From Climacteris rufus (taxonomy: Eukaryota > Chordata > Aves > Passeriformes > Climacteridae), in NCBI GenBank assembly GCA_013398175.1, contig VZRZ01005362.1, positions 519,333-583,332 on the forward strand: DNA of 64,000 nucleotides, written 5' to 3'. A program made the translations under genes and the position numbers. Under the pieces are notes generated by a model. It ran no database searches. It worked only from the letters and a program-made list of their open reading frames with translations, and was not told the DNA's origin. Positions 1 through 12,238 of the stretch are shown here, in pieces (the stretch's first letter is position 1; each line of letters begins with the position of its first letter).

Positions 1-3000
1 ATGCATACACTCTTTACTGTCACTGGAAAGTTAGGGAGGAAGAAAAGGGAATGTGTTCCAGTCTTGGATGCCAGCCAAACTTTGGCAGGTCTGAGTGAAA
101 AAAAAAATGGTGACTTTTCAGAAACCTCCTTTAAAGAGAGATCTTTACCAAGCAAAAAAAATTAGATAGCTTCAGCATATTAAAAAATGATAAAAATTTT
201 AGGAGTGAAATCCTGAGTTCATTGAAATCCCTGGCAAAACTCTGATTTGTTTCAATGAAACAAAGGTATTTGTTGTAAACTCTCTGATCCTGGAAGCTTT
301 TGGCTGATGGAAGTAATTGCAGATGATCTAATTTGGACAAGGAACAATCAATTAAATGATGAGGGATTTCACAATGTTCAGCAGCCCACTGAAGACAAAA
401 GTAGCCTGAAAGATACCAAATATCAAGCCAGGCAGGGTTTCTGTAAAGAACAGAATTAACCTCATCCAACCTTTGCTCTTTAAAATCAGGCCTCTTCTCT
501 GAGCTTGTCAGGGCTGAGATTCAGCTCCAGCTTCAGCCATCTCCATGTTGGCACCCACTTCTAGGTGGATTCCTGGAAGTGTTTAAATTTCTGTTAGGAT
601 CAGAGGGAACCTGGTCAATGCTGTCAAGCAATGATTTGACTCATGCTACACTCAGTGTCATGAGGCGTTCCTGGTCACACAGGGAGGAAAATTGCACCTC
701 TGGAGGGAAATTTATCCCATTGATTTTAAGCCGAGATGAACCATGCTCCCCCATGGGCCATTTGCCTCTCCACCGACCAGAGAGGGAGCCTGGAAAAAAA
801 ATAATTGAGCTTAGGCCTCTAAATTGTCTTTCAAATAAAAGAATCTTGTAACATTTGCAAATGTTTGTGGCAGGGTGAAGTGTCAATCAAATTGATTCCT
901 AATCATTACAGACATTTACTTGACTCCAGTAGCTTCTTGGCAGACAGAGGCTGGTGATGGGATAATTGCCCAGGGGAAAATTTCTGGCTGGGGGAAAAAA
1001 AAGTCAGAAAACTACTGGCAATGAAACTTTGAGATCGATAAGGCACTTGAAATTTCTGTGGAGGAAATACATGTGACTGTATATACCAGCCTTGAGCACC
1101 ATCATCACGTAACATTATACCTTCTGCATAAAAAATGTGTCTTAGAGCATTTTCCTCTCTTGCCATAAGAGGTTTTTTTTTGACATCTGACTCCCACCTA
1201 GGCATGAGTCCTTAGTGTGCTTCAGAAGGGAAGGTGGATGAAAATAGAATCAATGCTGCTTTAAAAATAGGAAAGCTGTTAAAAATAGGACACTACAGCT
1301 TGAAATATTAATGTTTGTATAAGTAAAGGCTATTGTGAAAAAAGCAATTCCAGGAGCCTAGCATTCACAAACTTAGAAAATGAGAGGGATGTGGTGTAGA
1401 AAAGTTGTGTATTTAGAACTGGAAATAAGGAAAAATGTAAATTAGATAATACTTACCTTGCCATTGGAAAACAGGACGGATGTTTATGTCTCTTATGGTG
1501 GGTCTACATAAGTGTTGTCTGATATTCATTGAGAACTGTTCACACTTGCCAGAGTCAGGCATGACCACAATGCCCTTAATGCCAAACCTTCCCCTTCTGG
1601 AGTTACAGAGAAACAACTCGGAGCTAACAGACAAACAATTTGAAACCCTGAGGTACTGGAAAGTAGAAATTATGGAGGCAACATGGCAAGATTGGCTTCT
1701 TTGCAGGTAAGAAACAACATGAAACTCTAAAGAGAAGAGACTGTAGAGCTGCCAAGTTAATATCCACAGCCTCCTTTCCATGGCTGCACATCTTACACTA
1801 GAAATTCAGTCCCTCAGTGGGAAGTGAAGCCTTCTTGTTAAAACTAAAAATATTGCCTCTGCTTCTAATGAACATCAAAATCCCAAAGGCAGAACTTGTG
1901 TTCTCTGGGCAAAGGCTCATAGGAAGCCTCTCTGTTTGGATTGTGAAGGGTAGCAGAAGCAGGGATCTCAGGCTGAAGGTAAAACATAAATAAAAGTGGT
2001 CAAACTGGAGGAGGAACAGCCTTGTAAAGGTTGATGTCAGGTGATGAAGAAGGCAGGAATTTCTGTACAGGAACTACTGTGCATTTTATAAATGAAATTG
2101 AACTAGATGGTCAAAATGCTGCTACAGACTCTCAGCACTGGAAAATTTATCAGCTCTCTATCCTGGGAACTGAGTCTGAATTTTATTAATTGGCTACAAA
2201 AGGCTATGGTCTCTGCTTTTCATGGATTCCTGTTCATTACAATAGAAAACATTAGTTAGGCTAATGAGAGGGATGGTTCCTCACAGTTCTCTGGGTAAAG
2301 GCATTGCCAATTCTTCTAAAACAATACATTTTTGAGAGACTGAAAAACTGTTTCTGTAGTTTCTTCCAGGAAACACCTATTTCTTGAAGCAATAGCAGAC
2401 TATAGACAGCGACTTTTCACTAGATCCACAATTTAATAAATGCATGCTAAAGATTTTTTTTTTCTGGTACTGGAAATACTACAAAACATTATGGCAGAAT
2501 GAGCATAATTTTCCTGTTGCACTGGGTCAGTTTTATCAGTAACCATAGCTGGCCAACCTCAGAATCTTGTATCTTCATGCAGAAGTAAATTGATGCAAAT
2601 TAACAACGTGTTTTGTTTACATTCTACTTTAAAATTTCATTACTGGGCACATGGTTAGGGTGATAATTCTCCATAAAATGCATGGTACTACCAGGTTGCT
2701 CTTTTATGTGTTCCCAGGCACAGTAAATGAGTTATTAGCATCCTTGGAGAGGCTGTAATTCTGCTGTGACACCTTGCTCCATGCCCTTCACGCACGTAGG
2801 AAGCCCTGCTCCAGTGCAAAGAAGGAAATAGAACCCCTGTCTATTCAGCTGCCAGGATTTTTCCCACTTCTTTACCAGGCAGCTGAACTGCTCCATCCCA
2901 TGAACCTTGATGCACCCCCATCACTTGTGTGCTCTCAGACCTACCCTACCTTGCTTTGAACCTTCAGTGGTGTAAGGCTGGGAATACCCACAGAACTGTA

Positions 3001-3726
3001 AATTCAGTACCAAAATTTGCTTAAGGGATAATGTCAGTGCAATACAGTGTTGTGACAGGATAATGGTCTCCTGACACAATAAAACTGCCAAAAAGAAGCC
3101 AAGCAGTTTATAGATAATAAATGTCAAACAGAGGTAGATGTTTATTTTCAGAACATCACAAGCCTATTATCCTGTCAGACCCTCCTGTTTCGATTTCTTT
3201 ATTTCCATTATGGTAAATGAATAAAGAACTGTAAGGAATGAGATGTCCCACAGGCCAATCACAAGCTCGTTCAGCCTGAAGGCTCCAGCCAGGCATCAGT
3301 TTACATCAATGTATGTTTTTTGGAGCAGTTGCCTTGCTCTGGTTCACTGACACATGAGCTTTAGTCAAACAGAAATCCCTCCACCTCTTCCAGGAGGTGT
3401 TTATGTTCCAATCTTGAAGTTCTCAGTGCTGTTAAACCTTTTAATCCTGTTAATATTCACTTCAATGAAAGGGGGCACATGGAGGGGAAACAAGGGGAAA
3501 ACATTTGTCCCTGCATCACACTGCTGACATCTGTATCAGCTGGGCAAAGATGAGCATCAAATGGTCTTTAGAGGGGGTAGATGAGGGTTGTGGGCAGAGT
3601 CAAACAGGATATATTTATGTAGGTATGATCACCACGAGTTTCTGGAAGTGGGTAATAGGTATCTCCATTCATATCCATATTTCAAATGGGTGTGAGTTGA
3701 GTAAATCCAATGCTGTCTCTTATCTT
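1..3726. other. Intergenic DNA, mostly featureless
   Basis: AT-rich sequence with only short, unrecognisable ORFs on both strands. The one item of note is a minus-strand stretch at 1457-1655 flanked by good splice signals, reported as a finding. No repeat family was recognised. Confidence 0.6.
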
Positions 3727-3917
3727 AGAATCACAGAATCATAGAGTGGCTTGAGCTGGAAGAGACTTTAAACTTCCAAAACCCCTGCCATGGGCAGGAA
3801 CACCTTCCACTATCCCAGGTTGCTCCAAGCCCTGTCCAACCCGGCCTTGGACATTTCCAAGGATGAGTCAGCCACAGCTTCTCCGGGCAACCATCCTCAC
3901 AGTAAAGAATTTTTTTT
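3727..3917 (-). mobile_element. CR1 LINE 3' fragment
   Basis: Read on the minus strand, it has the CR1 3' end: a tail complementary to AATCACAGAATCATAG, the CCATGGCAGG-type block, the GGTTGGACAGGG-type block and GAAGCTGTGGCTG. It is 5'-truncated and non-coding. Confidence 0.88.
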
Positions 3918-5078
3918 GACATATGTTCCCTCAGATGAGCATTTTGCACTGTTTGCTCCTCTTTTGTTCTTGTTGTTACTGATGGTATGGGTATTAATTA
4001 TTTCTTAATTATCTATATATCCATATTTTATATTTGTGTTTAACTATTAAACAAAACTACATTGTTACTAATTATTATTATTAAACAATAAGTTTAGTAC
4101 TGGCAAAAATAATCTCTGTCCCAAAAGATGGAACAGTCTGTTGCTGAACAAAACAGAGAAGTAAAAAAGGAGCTGGTTGTGACTTGATGCTGCATGTAAC
4201 AAAATTCAGAGTTGATGTAGTGAGCAGGATGTCATGGACAGGCCATGCTGGCGAGGGTCTGGAGAATGGATTTAAAGGGAAGCAAGCAGCAGTATCTGAA
4301 ATGGGGTTAAAAGGGTGTTTCCAAAGGAAAATACACTGAGAAGTCAAGACCATCATGCGAGAAGAATGCCGTGGTGACATTTGGTCTCACAAACATTGTT
4401 TGTTTTGTGTGCAGCTCTCCATTCACCATCTAAGTCAAAAGGCCTCCAGAAAAAGCAGCATGACTAAGGGAACTCTTGGCAGCTTTCCTGTGCAGAGAAT
4501 GCCAAGGTCACAGTATTAACCTTCAGACTTCACTCTGCTCCATTTCTCCCCCTTTGCTGGTTTTCCTGAGGTTGCTCCACATTCTCTTGGGGGAGTGGCA
4601 TTGCACTAAATTTTTTTACTCTTCTTCTTTATAGCTGAAAGAAAATCATCCAAGACAAAACCCATCCACAGAGGAATGTTCATGTGGACATGAGCCCTAA
4701 TATTCCGTGGAGAGCAGCCTGGACTTTAACACATGTACTGCCAAGGAAAGCCTTAGCATCCAACAGTTGGCATTTGAAAAAAGTGCTTCCAGGGGAGGGA
4801 TGGATCTGGGCACCAAGGAAAGGCCAGTCTGTCGTGATGAGGCTCTTTCAGGATTATGTCATGGTAGATAGATGCAGTTCTTTGTGCTTGCTGTGATTTA
4901 TAATTGCATCTGTGCACAGAGCCATGTTAATTAACATTGATACAGGAGGGGAACAGACTTACTGAAACATTCCACAGTTTCTGCCCATAGGGTTCCTTTC
5001 ACGCCCTTCCTTCCCAGATACAAGGAGTGATGTGTTTGGTAGACACCTGGAGGAATGATGGCACCTGACAACACAAGT
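3918..5078. other. Intergenic DNA between CR1 fragments
   Basis: AT-rich sequence with short ORFs only. No gene or repeat family was recognised. Confidence 0.5.
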
Positions 5079-5150
5079 GGGGGGTTGGAACAGGGGGTTG
5101 GAACAAGATGATCTCTAAGGTACCTTCCAGCCCATTCTGTGATTCCATGA
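5079..5150 (+). mobile_element. CR1 LINE 3' tail, short
   Basis: GGGGTTGGAACA occurs twice in tandem, followed by AAGATGATCTCTAAGG, CCTTCCAGCCCATTCTGTG and ATTCCATGA, the CR1 3' terminus. The doubled unit is a small local duplication. Confidence 0.8.
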
Positions 5151-6814
5151 TCTGAAGATCAGGGGTCTGGTCTGAACTAACATGAAGGACCCATCAATAG
5201 TAACTGGAGACAGACAGTCATGCCCAAAGGCTGTTTCATCCCATCTAAGAAAGAGTTAAGGTGAATCTCCTGGTGAATATGTCTTTCTGATGATTATTAA
5301 TTGACCTGCCTAACTTGATAAGACTAGGCACGTATTTTTAAACAGCCAAAGTTATATGAATTGTAGCCCATCCCATAAATGAATTTTATAACTTCTGATT
5401 TCATATTATTTCAATATGGAAATACAGAATACACTGTGTCAACCAAAATCACAGGAAAAATGGATAGGTGATAAAATTATGAAAGTTAATTATATCAGAT
5501 GAAATTATGAGATTTTCAATTATGTTTTCATTTCAGTATTAAGTGTCCTTAATATTTAATTTTAAATTCTGACACTTCTGTTAATCTTCTTGGAATAAGT
5601 TAGAACTGAGATATTACTTCCCTTTATGTGAATCATTTAAACTAATTTCAAGAAGTTCAGGGTTCTTGCCAAAGTTATAAAAATGTGAAATCACTTAAGT
5701 TGTGAAAAGCATTGAGGAAGTTGGAATTTAGGAATCAAAAAGTGGGGAAATACTTTATTTCTGTCTGGAAGGATGACATTTGTTTTGATGGTGCAATGAT
5801 AAAATCTTGTGGAGTTCTGAAACAATCTATTTAATTTATTTGTATATATTATAGTTCAGCTTCATCCTAGATGCAAATCTTGTCATTAAAAGCTCTCCAA
5901 TCCTGCTTATGCATCTAGGACATTTAAGATAATTTTATTTAACTAATAAAAATGATTTTTAAAACCCTTGGTTTCTGTACTTTAATTAAATTCCTGGATC
6001 CATGTGAAAGCTATTTGGCACCTACTATGCAGGGGGAGGGGAAGCTAATTACATCTTTAGAAAATAATAAATTTGTCTTTCACACTTTTTCAGCAAAACA
6101 GACATTCAAAAATAGAGAACCCAAACAAGATTATTCTGGGTTATTCTGTATATTTTCTTATGTAAACACATACAGATACAGAATATCTAATATTTCCAAA
6201 AGTGTGTCCCAGATTCTGCCGACCGCTGAAGGTGAACATAAGAACCTACATATATGATAAAAATATTTCTTTTCTTTCTCTTTGTGTTTTAGGAAAAAAA
6301 GAGCCATCCATGTTTTCATATTTTTCATAGGCTGGAGAAACACAACCTGCTCCAAAGCTGATGAGTTTTCCAAACTTCACAACAGGGAATGCTAGGAAAG
6401 TCACAGCAGACTCCTAAAACCTTCTGATGACAGAGGCTGGGCCCCTTCTCTAGGCAGTCAGTGCCAGCGCTGCCTCTTCTCTGTGTTAGAAGGTTTTGGT
6501 GCAATATCCAAAAACCTGCTTGCTGAAGTTTCATGCTATCCCAGTCACCAAGGTCATGCAAAACACACCAATTTTTCGTCTTTTATGTGTGCATTCCATA
6601 TATTTGAAAAAGACTGTGTCCCCTTTTCTCTTCACCTTTGCATGCGCATTCTGCAAGGAATATTCTCAGAAGGACTAGTTCTGTCTCAAGAGGAAGGAAA
6701 ACAGGTAATGAATGAAGTACTGAGAAGTTTATAGAGGACAGGTGGTTTAGGATTAGAGTCAAATCTCATAAACACTTGGGAAGTGGAAAGAATGTGATAT
6801 TGGTAGTGATACAT
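5151..6814. other. Intergenic AT-rich DNA
   Basis: Very AT-rich from about 5270 to 6000, without recognised repeats or coding sequence. Confidence 0.5.
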
Positions 6815-7010
6815 TGGCACAGGTTGCCCAGAGAAGCTGTGGCTGCCCCACCCCTGGAAGTGTCCAAGGCCAGGTTGGATGGGGCTTGGAGCAACCTGGA
6901 ATAGTGCAAGGTGTCCCTACCCATGGCAGGGGGGGGTGGAAATGGGATAATCTTTAAGGTCCCTTCCAACCCAAACCATTCTATGACTCTATGATAATTC
7001 TATGATTCTC
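6815..7010 (+). mobile_element. CR1 LINE 3' fragment
   Basis: The blocks are in consensus order: GGTTGCCCAGAGAAGCTGTG, AAGTGTCCAAGGCCAGGTTG, GGAGCAACCTGG, CCCATGGCAGGGG, TTTAAGGTCCCTTCCAACCC, then repeated TCTATGA units at the end. Confidence 0.93.
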
Positions 7011-10000
7011 AGAGTATCACATCAAATTCAATAAGTTGGTCCTAATATGCAAAGTGCTTCATGATCTTGGCATGGCTTTCCTAAAAGACAAATTAATTCT
7101 CTCCTTTTGGCAAGACAGAGCCATTCACAAAAAAAGACAGGGCAATCAGGATGACTTATAGCAGAGCTCTGTGCAATTAGTTTACTGAAATTCTCCTTCA
7201 TAATCCCTCCCCATGGGAGAACGTGTCACTGGAATCAGCTCAGCAAAGATGAAAGAGGTTCTTCATGGGTTTCATAGCCATTTCAGCAGGGCAACTTGGC
7301 TTCACTGGAGTTAGAAACAGAAATACTTAAACAGAGGTAAATTTGCTTTTGAAGAGTTTTGTTTATCTTTTATTGCCATTTAATTAAAAGCCATTGATGG
7401 CAAATGATGAGGTTTCTGTAGCAGTAAGTTACTCAGGCAATCATTTTCATGCTGATGATAACAGAATCTTGAAGTCAAACCCAATAATTAAACTCAGCAA
7501 AGAACACCAGAGGAAAGTTATTGACTGAGGCATCAATTCCTGGTTTGTTCAGGTGTGACATTTCATGCCATGCAGTGGAACCTGCTTGTGGTGAAGTCTG
7601 TCTGATGCATTTTGAAGCTGTTTCTCAGGTAAATGGCACGAGAGAAGTGGGCACTGATCCTGAAACTTGCTGTCATACAGATATGAATTTGCAAGGGATA
7701 GAGGAAGAGGACACTGTTACAATGACAGACTTCTCTATAGCTTGAGGAAAGTACAGAGGCTGTGATGATTTATGTCCCTTTTGGGGTGGGAGAAGGAGAT
7801 GATACTCACATTTATACCAACCCTGTCTTGTGTCCTTACAGTTTCTCATGTATAAGCAATGGAAATGCTCCTTCAAATGAAACTGAGGTGGCCTTTTTTG
7901 GCCAATAAATAGAAATTAAAGCTCAGAGTACACTGATTCTCATGACATAGCATTGAGACAAGATCTTTCAAACAGCACCTGATCCTTGAGCTGTTCACTC
8001 AGAAATAAAATTTCAAGCCTGGACCACACTTTGCGGTGCCCAAATCAAATCTATTTCTGGTTCATCTCTTTATAACTTTCAGCAACACTGACAATAAACC
8101 ACATCAGGCCTTAAGGTGTAAGCAGCAGGATTAAGTGACATGTCTTACAGACACATCCCATCTGATGCTGGACTATTTAGCAAACTAGCTTACTTTTTTG
8201 AAATGTGCTCAGATTGTGATGAAGTCAAAACTTATTTTTCCTATGTGATTATCAGCATAATTCAAACTGCTTGGTAATACCTGACCAAAGAAACATTCTT
8301 GACAAATCTGCTACAGTACATCCATTTGGAAAATGAACCCATGCATGATAATTACTTTCAGGCAGTCGTTCTCTAACCAGTTTTCCACCCCTCATACTTC
8401 AGATTTAGCATGACCATCTTTCTCCAGTTTGTTATTTGTGATAAAATAACATTAAACAATATTAGCAGACATCTTGCAGTCTGGTGTTTAACTACTGTTT
8501 TTACCTACCCTGAAGACTGTTGTAAAAGGAACTGACACTTGTTTTTCTTTACAAAACCACATTTCTGCTCATTTCCTTCTGTGAGCTTTCAGATAGTTAT
8601 TGTTTCATTATCTCTGGTTGACTGGTCCGTAGCCTTTGGCTTGCTACTCCTCTTTCTTTTAAAAAACATCCACTTTATTTGTTTTTTCCTATCTTATGGG
8701 ACCTCACCTGACTTCTAGGAGTTCACAGACATCTGACAAAAGCTCCAAGATATTTTCCATCTGTTATCTGAGAATCCAGTTCAAATTCATCTAACCTCTT
8801 CTACTTTCGTTCTACTTTAATTTGTACTCCTGTTTCTGGCATTCTCTTTTTTAGCCATCTGATCTGATCACACCTCACCAGCTTATTGAAAATGGAAGGA
8901 AAAATGTTATCAAATATTTAAACCTTCTTAGGGCTTCTAATGAGTAAGCAAGAAAAAGACTTTATTAAAATACCAATCTTGATAAAGCATCAAGAGGATC
9001 CTGTCTAAGAAAATGTTCATTAGTGTGAGGTACAGCAGTGCCCATTCCCCCATGGAATGCTCTAAACCATCAGACACCTGAGGTCTTTGGTGAGGATCCA
9101 TCCAAGGCAGAAGAATTTGCCTAAAGAAGACAGTTTTAGAAAATAAATAAATTCATATGGAGAAGCAGGGGGGAAAGGAGAAGGGGGGTGAACTTATGTA
9201 AAGATAGAGACTGTAGTGACAGTGTCAAATTTTGAATGAGTAGGTGAGGTTTGAGTCAAGTCAGAATTCCCTTTTGATCTTCTGCCTATTCTGTACTAAT
9301 TTTAACATTTCAAAATTAACCGGCTCATTTGGGACAGGGGCATTTTTTTTCTGCAGTTGCTACCTCTCTCCTTTCCTTTGTATTCCTCTCATTGAAGTTC
9401 TCTGAAATGACATCCCTGACACAGTTGCTGAACACAATCACAAAAAAAGAGAGAGGTTCTGTAAAATACAGGAAAATTTACAGACTGGCTGGGGCATCTT
9501 GCATGCCTAAGTGTTTCTAGAAAATTGTTTTTCAAAAGGCCAGAATCCAGGGGATGTTCCAGAGTGGTAAGCCTGTGGATAAATGTCAATAATAAATGAA
9601 GAACAAGATCTCCTGGGAAAGCCACTGCAACACCAATAATGGAAACGATGCAGGAGGGATTAAAAGGCAAAATTAATAAAGAATAAAAAAGTAATAAAGA
9701 ATGTAATTGATTAATACTAGTCACCAAAATTTTACAAAAAACATTTCTCATGTAACAAATGCAATTTAAATATTTGATGATTTTCCAAAGGTGGCTAATT
9801 AAGGTACTAACAAAGCTATTTAGACTTCAGTATGGTGTTTGACTTTTTGCTGCATAACATTTTGATTAAAAAATTGGCTCTGCATCATATTAATAAGGCA
9901 AATGATAGGTGATTAAGAAGAGGATAATGCACAAACTTGCAAGAGGGTTGTCAAAATGGGAAACCACAATGGAGAGAGGATGTTCTTAGAGGGTTCTGCA

Positions 10001-10059
10001 TAGATTGTTGCTAGGTCGGGTGCTGTCCTATATTTGTAGAAGGCAGTTTGCAATCACCA
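7011..10059. other. Intergenic DNA
   Basis: No gene, RNA gene or repeat recognised. Short ORFs on both strands look random. Confidence 0.5.
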
Positions 10060-10116
10060 TTGGTTGGACTCTATGGTCTTACTGGTTTTTTCCAATCTTA
10101 ATGATTCTATGATTGT
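10060..10116 (+). mobile_element. CR1 LINE 3' tail, diverged
   Basis: TTGGTTGGACTCTATGGTCTT, then TTTTTCCAATCTTAATGATT and CTATGATT, a CR1 3' end of a different subfamily from the CCATGGCAGG type. Confidence 0.7.
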
Positions 10117-12082
10117 TCTTATACATCTTTTCCTTAGGAGGGCTCCAGTTTGCCTGGGCTGACTCTCTAACAAATAGCTATATTTTTGGCTCCCATCAGA
10201 GCAGTTCTACAGAAAGTACCCAAGTTGCCAGGCAAGCAGTGACGACAGGTGCCTTGAAGCCCTTGTAAAGATCCACTCTATCTAATTTAGGTGATTGAAT
10301 TTAGGTAGGCAAGATAACTCCTTGCAGGCCTCCAGAGCACCCTGCCTCTCTCCACTGACCATGTTGGGAATTTCCACTCTTCTTATGGGAGGAACTTGAC
10401 ACTGAGTTGGATAAACTGGATCACGTCCCCTTGGATCACTTGGCCTATATAAATATACAGTCTCAACTGATAGATAATTCTGTATCCTTCACTCACAGGG
10501 ATTGGCTAAGCAGCCTTTCTTGCTGTTAAGTTCATTAATTTAGTCCAGAGTGACAAAAACCTGATACCACACATGGGAATGGCCTTTACTCTCTCCAGTG
10601 CATGTGCTGTGTCAAAAGTTAAGGACATCATGAGTTTTCATTAAGGACAAAATATGACCTGAATTAATTTCTTGCTTTGCTGGGAATTTAGGGCATGAAA
10701 ATTAAATTTCCAGCTAGTGCAAGTGGAGAAAAAAATCACTGAGTTCCTGGTTTTATGAAGAAATAATGGTCCTTCCTTTTTCTAACACTCTGTTTTTCTT
10801 TTCTCTTTGCTTATGTCTTAGTTCCAGTCATTCATAATACACTCTTCTATTTTTCTATTTTATAGCCATCCCACAGGAGTAATGTGAAATATAACCAATC
10901 AGTATTTGCAAAGCACTCTGAGGCTATTGGGTGGAAGGAAGTGTATAAATGCAAATTGTTACAATTGCTCTTCCATTGCTGCCAAGGGACCTGCAAACAG
11001 AACCAGGTCCCCATATATTCAGATATACACAGACTTAGTCACATCTTGTGAAGGCAGCCACAAGATAAAAGCTGAGGAAGCATAAGAGGATAAAAGTTTA
11101 ATAAAATAAAGGGAAAGGTCGTTCAGGGATTGTTTATGAGTTCAAGACTGAATCACTGTTCTGTCACAGATTTTTGTTCAGTTTTGCTCCTAGCACTGTC
11201 CTCAATACCTGCTTTTGGAGTATGATTACACTGGTAATATGTAACTGGTAAATGTCTATACTGGTTTATGTTGTTTCTGATGTAGTGACCTGGTCTTGCT
11301 GGGCTCCTCCTACAGTCAGTGTAATCTAATACAGCTTTTATGGAGCAAACCCTGTGACTGTGGTTAGACCTCCACTTAATGATGACTAGATCTCATATGA
11401 TGAGACAAATTATGGCCAAGTGTTTCTCTTCATCGACTATACATTGTCTGGGTTAGACCCAGACAACTGTCCCAAATGTTGGCTTCTGCATTTGATTAGG
11501 CAAATCCCATCCTATTATACCTATAATAGGATCCATCCTATAATTACCTCTGTCAGTAGATTAAACGCTGCCAGGGAACATTCCCAAGCACTGGAATGCA
11601 ATCATCTATATTCTTCAGTTTTAGAATGGTGCCTGAAATTATTTTGACCCAAAACAACCACCACTTTCCCAATGCATTCCTGAGTATGGCTCAGGATTCA
11701 GCACCAGCCAGGGACTGTTCCGAGTGGTCAGTTTGGATACAGCAACCCCATTTTGGAGACAGGGATACTTTATTGCTACTGATAGGCTGTGCCAGCAGGA
11801 CTCTGAGCTAAAATCAGACCCTGGCACTGCTTGGTTTGCCAGGAGAGCCATACCCACACCTTGACACCCATCTCAACCGTGACTGGCAACATTCAGTGGT
11901 TCACAAAAATGGACCCTGATGTCCCAAGTTGTCAGAATATTTACAGCCCTGATGGATCAGAGCCATTTGAGCAGCATCCCACAGGAAGAATACAGCAAAG
12001 GCAGGAACAAGACCATATTCTCTGCAGGCAGCGTTCAAATGCTTCTTGCTCCTGCAACCACAGCCACTCTGGGTTTGGGTTG
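10117..12082. other. Intergenic DNA
   Basis: No gene recognised. It includes a short perfect inverted repeat at 11509-11532, described in the findings. Confidence 0.5.
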
Positions 12083-12238
12083 GCTTTTTGGTTGTTTTTT
12101 TTTTCCTGTTTGTGTTCTTGGGATTTTTTTTTATTGTTGTTTCTTGGGTTGTTTGTTTGTTTATTCTTTGCTAGTTTTGGTTTGGTTTTGTATTTTTTGT
12201 TTTGGTGTGGGGTTTTTTGTTGTTTTTTTTTTTTTTCA
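12083..12238 (+). repeat. T/G-rich low-complexity tract
   Basis: Runs of T interrupted by G, GG and TTG units over about 155 bp. It creates misleading Phe/Leu/Gly-rich or Lys/Asn-rich ORFs in several frames. Confidence 0.85.
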
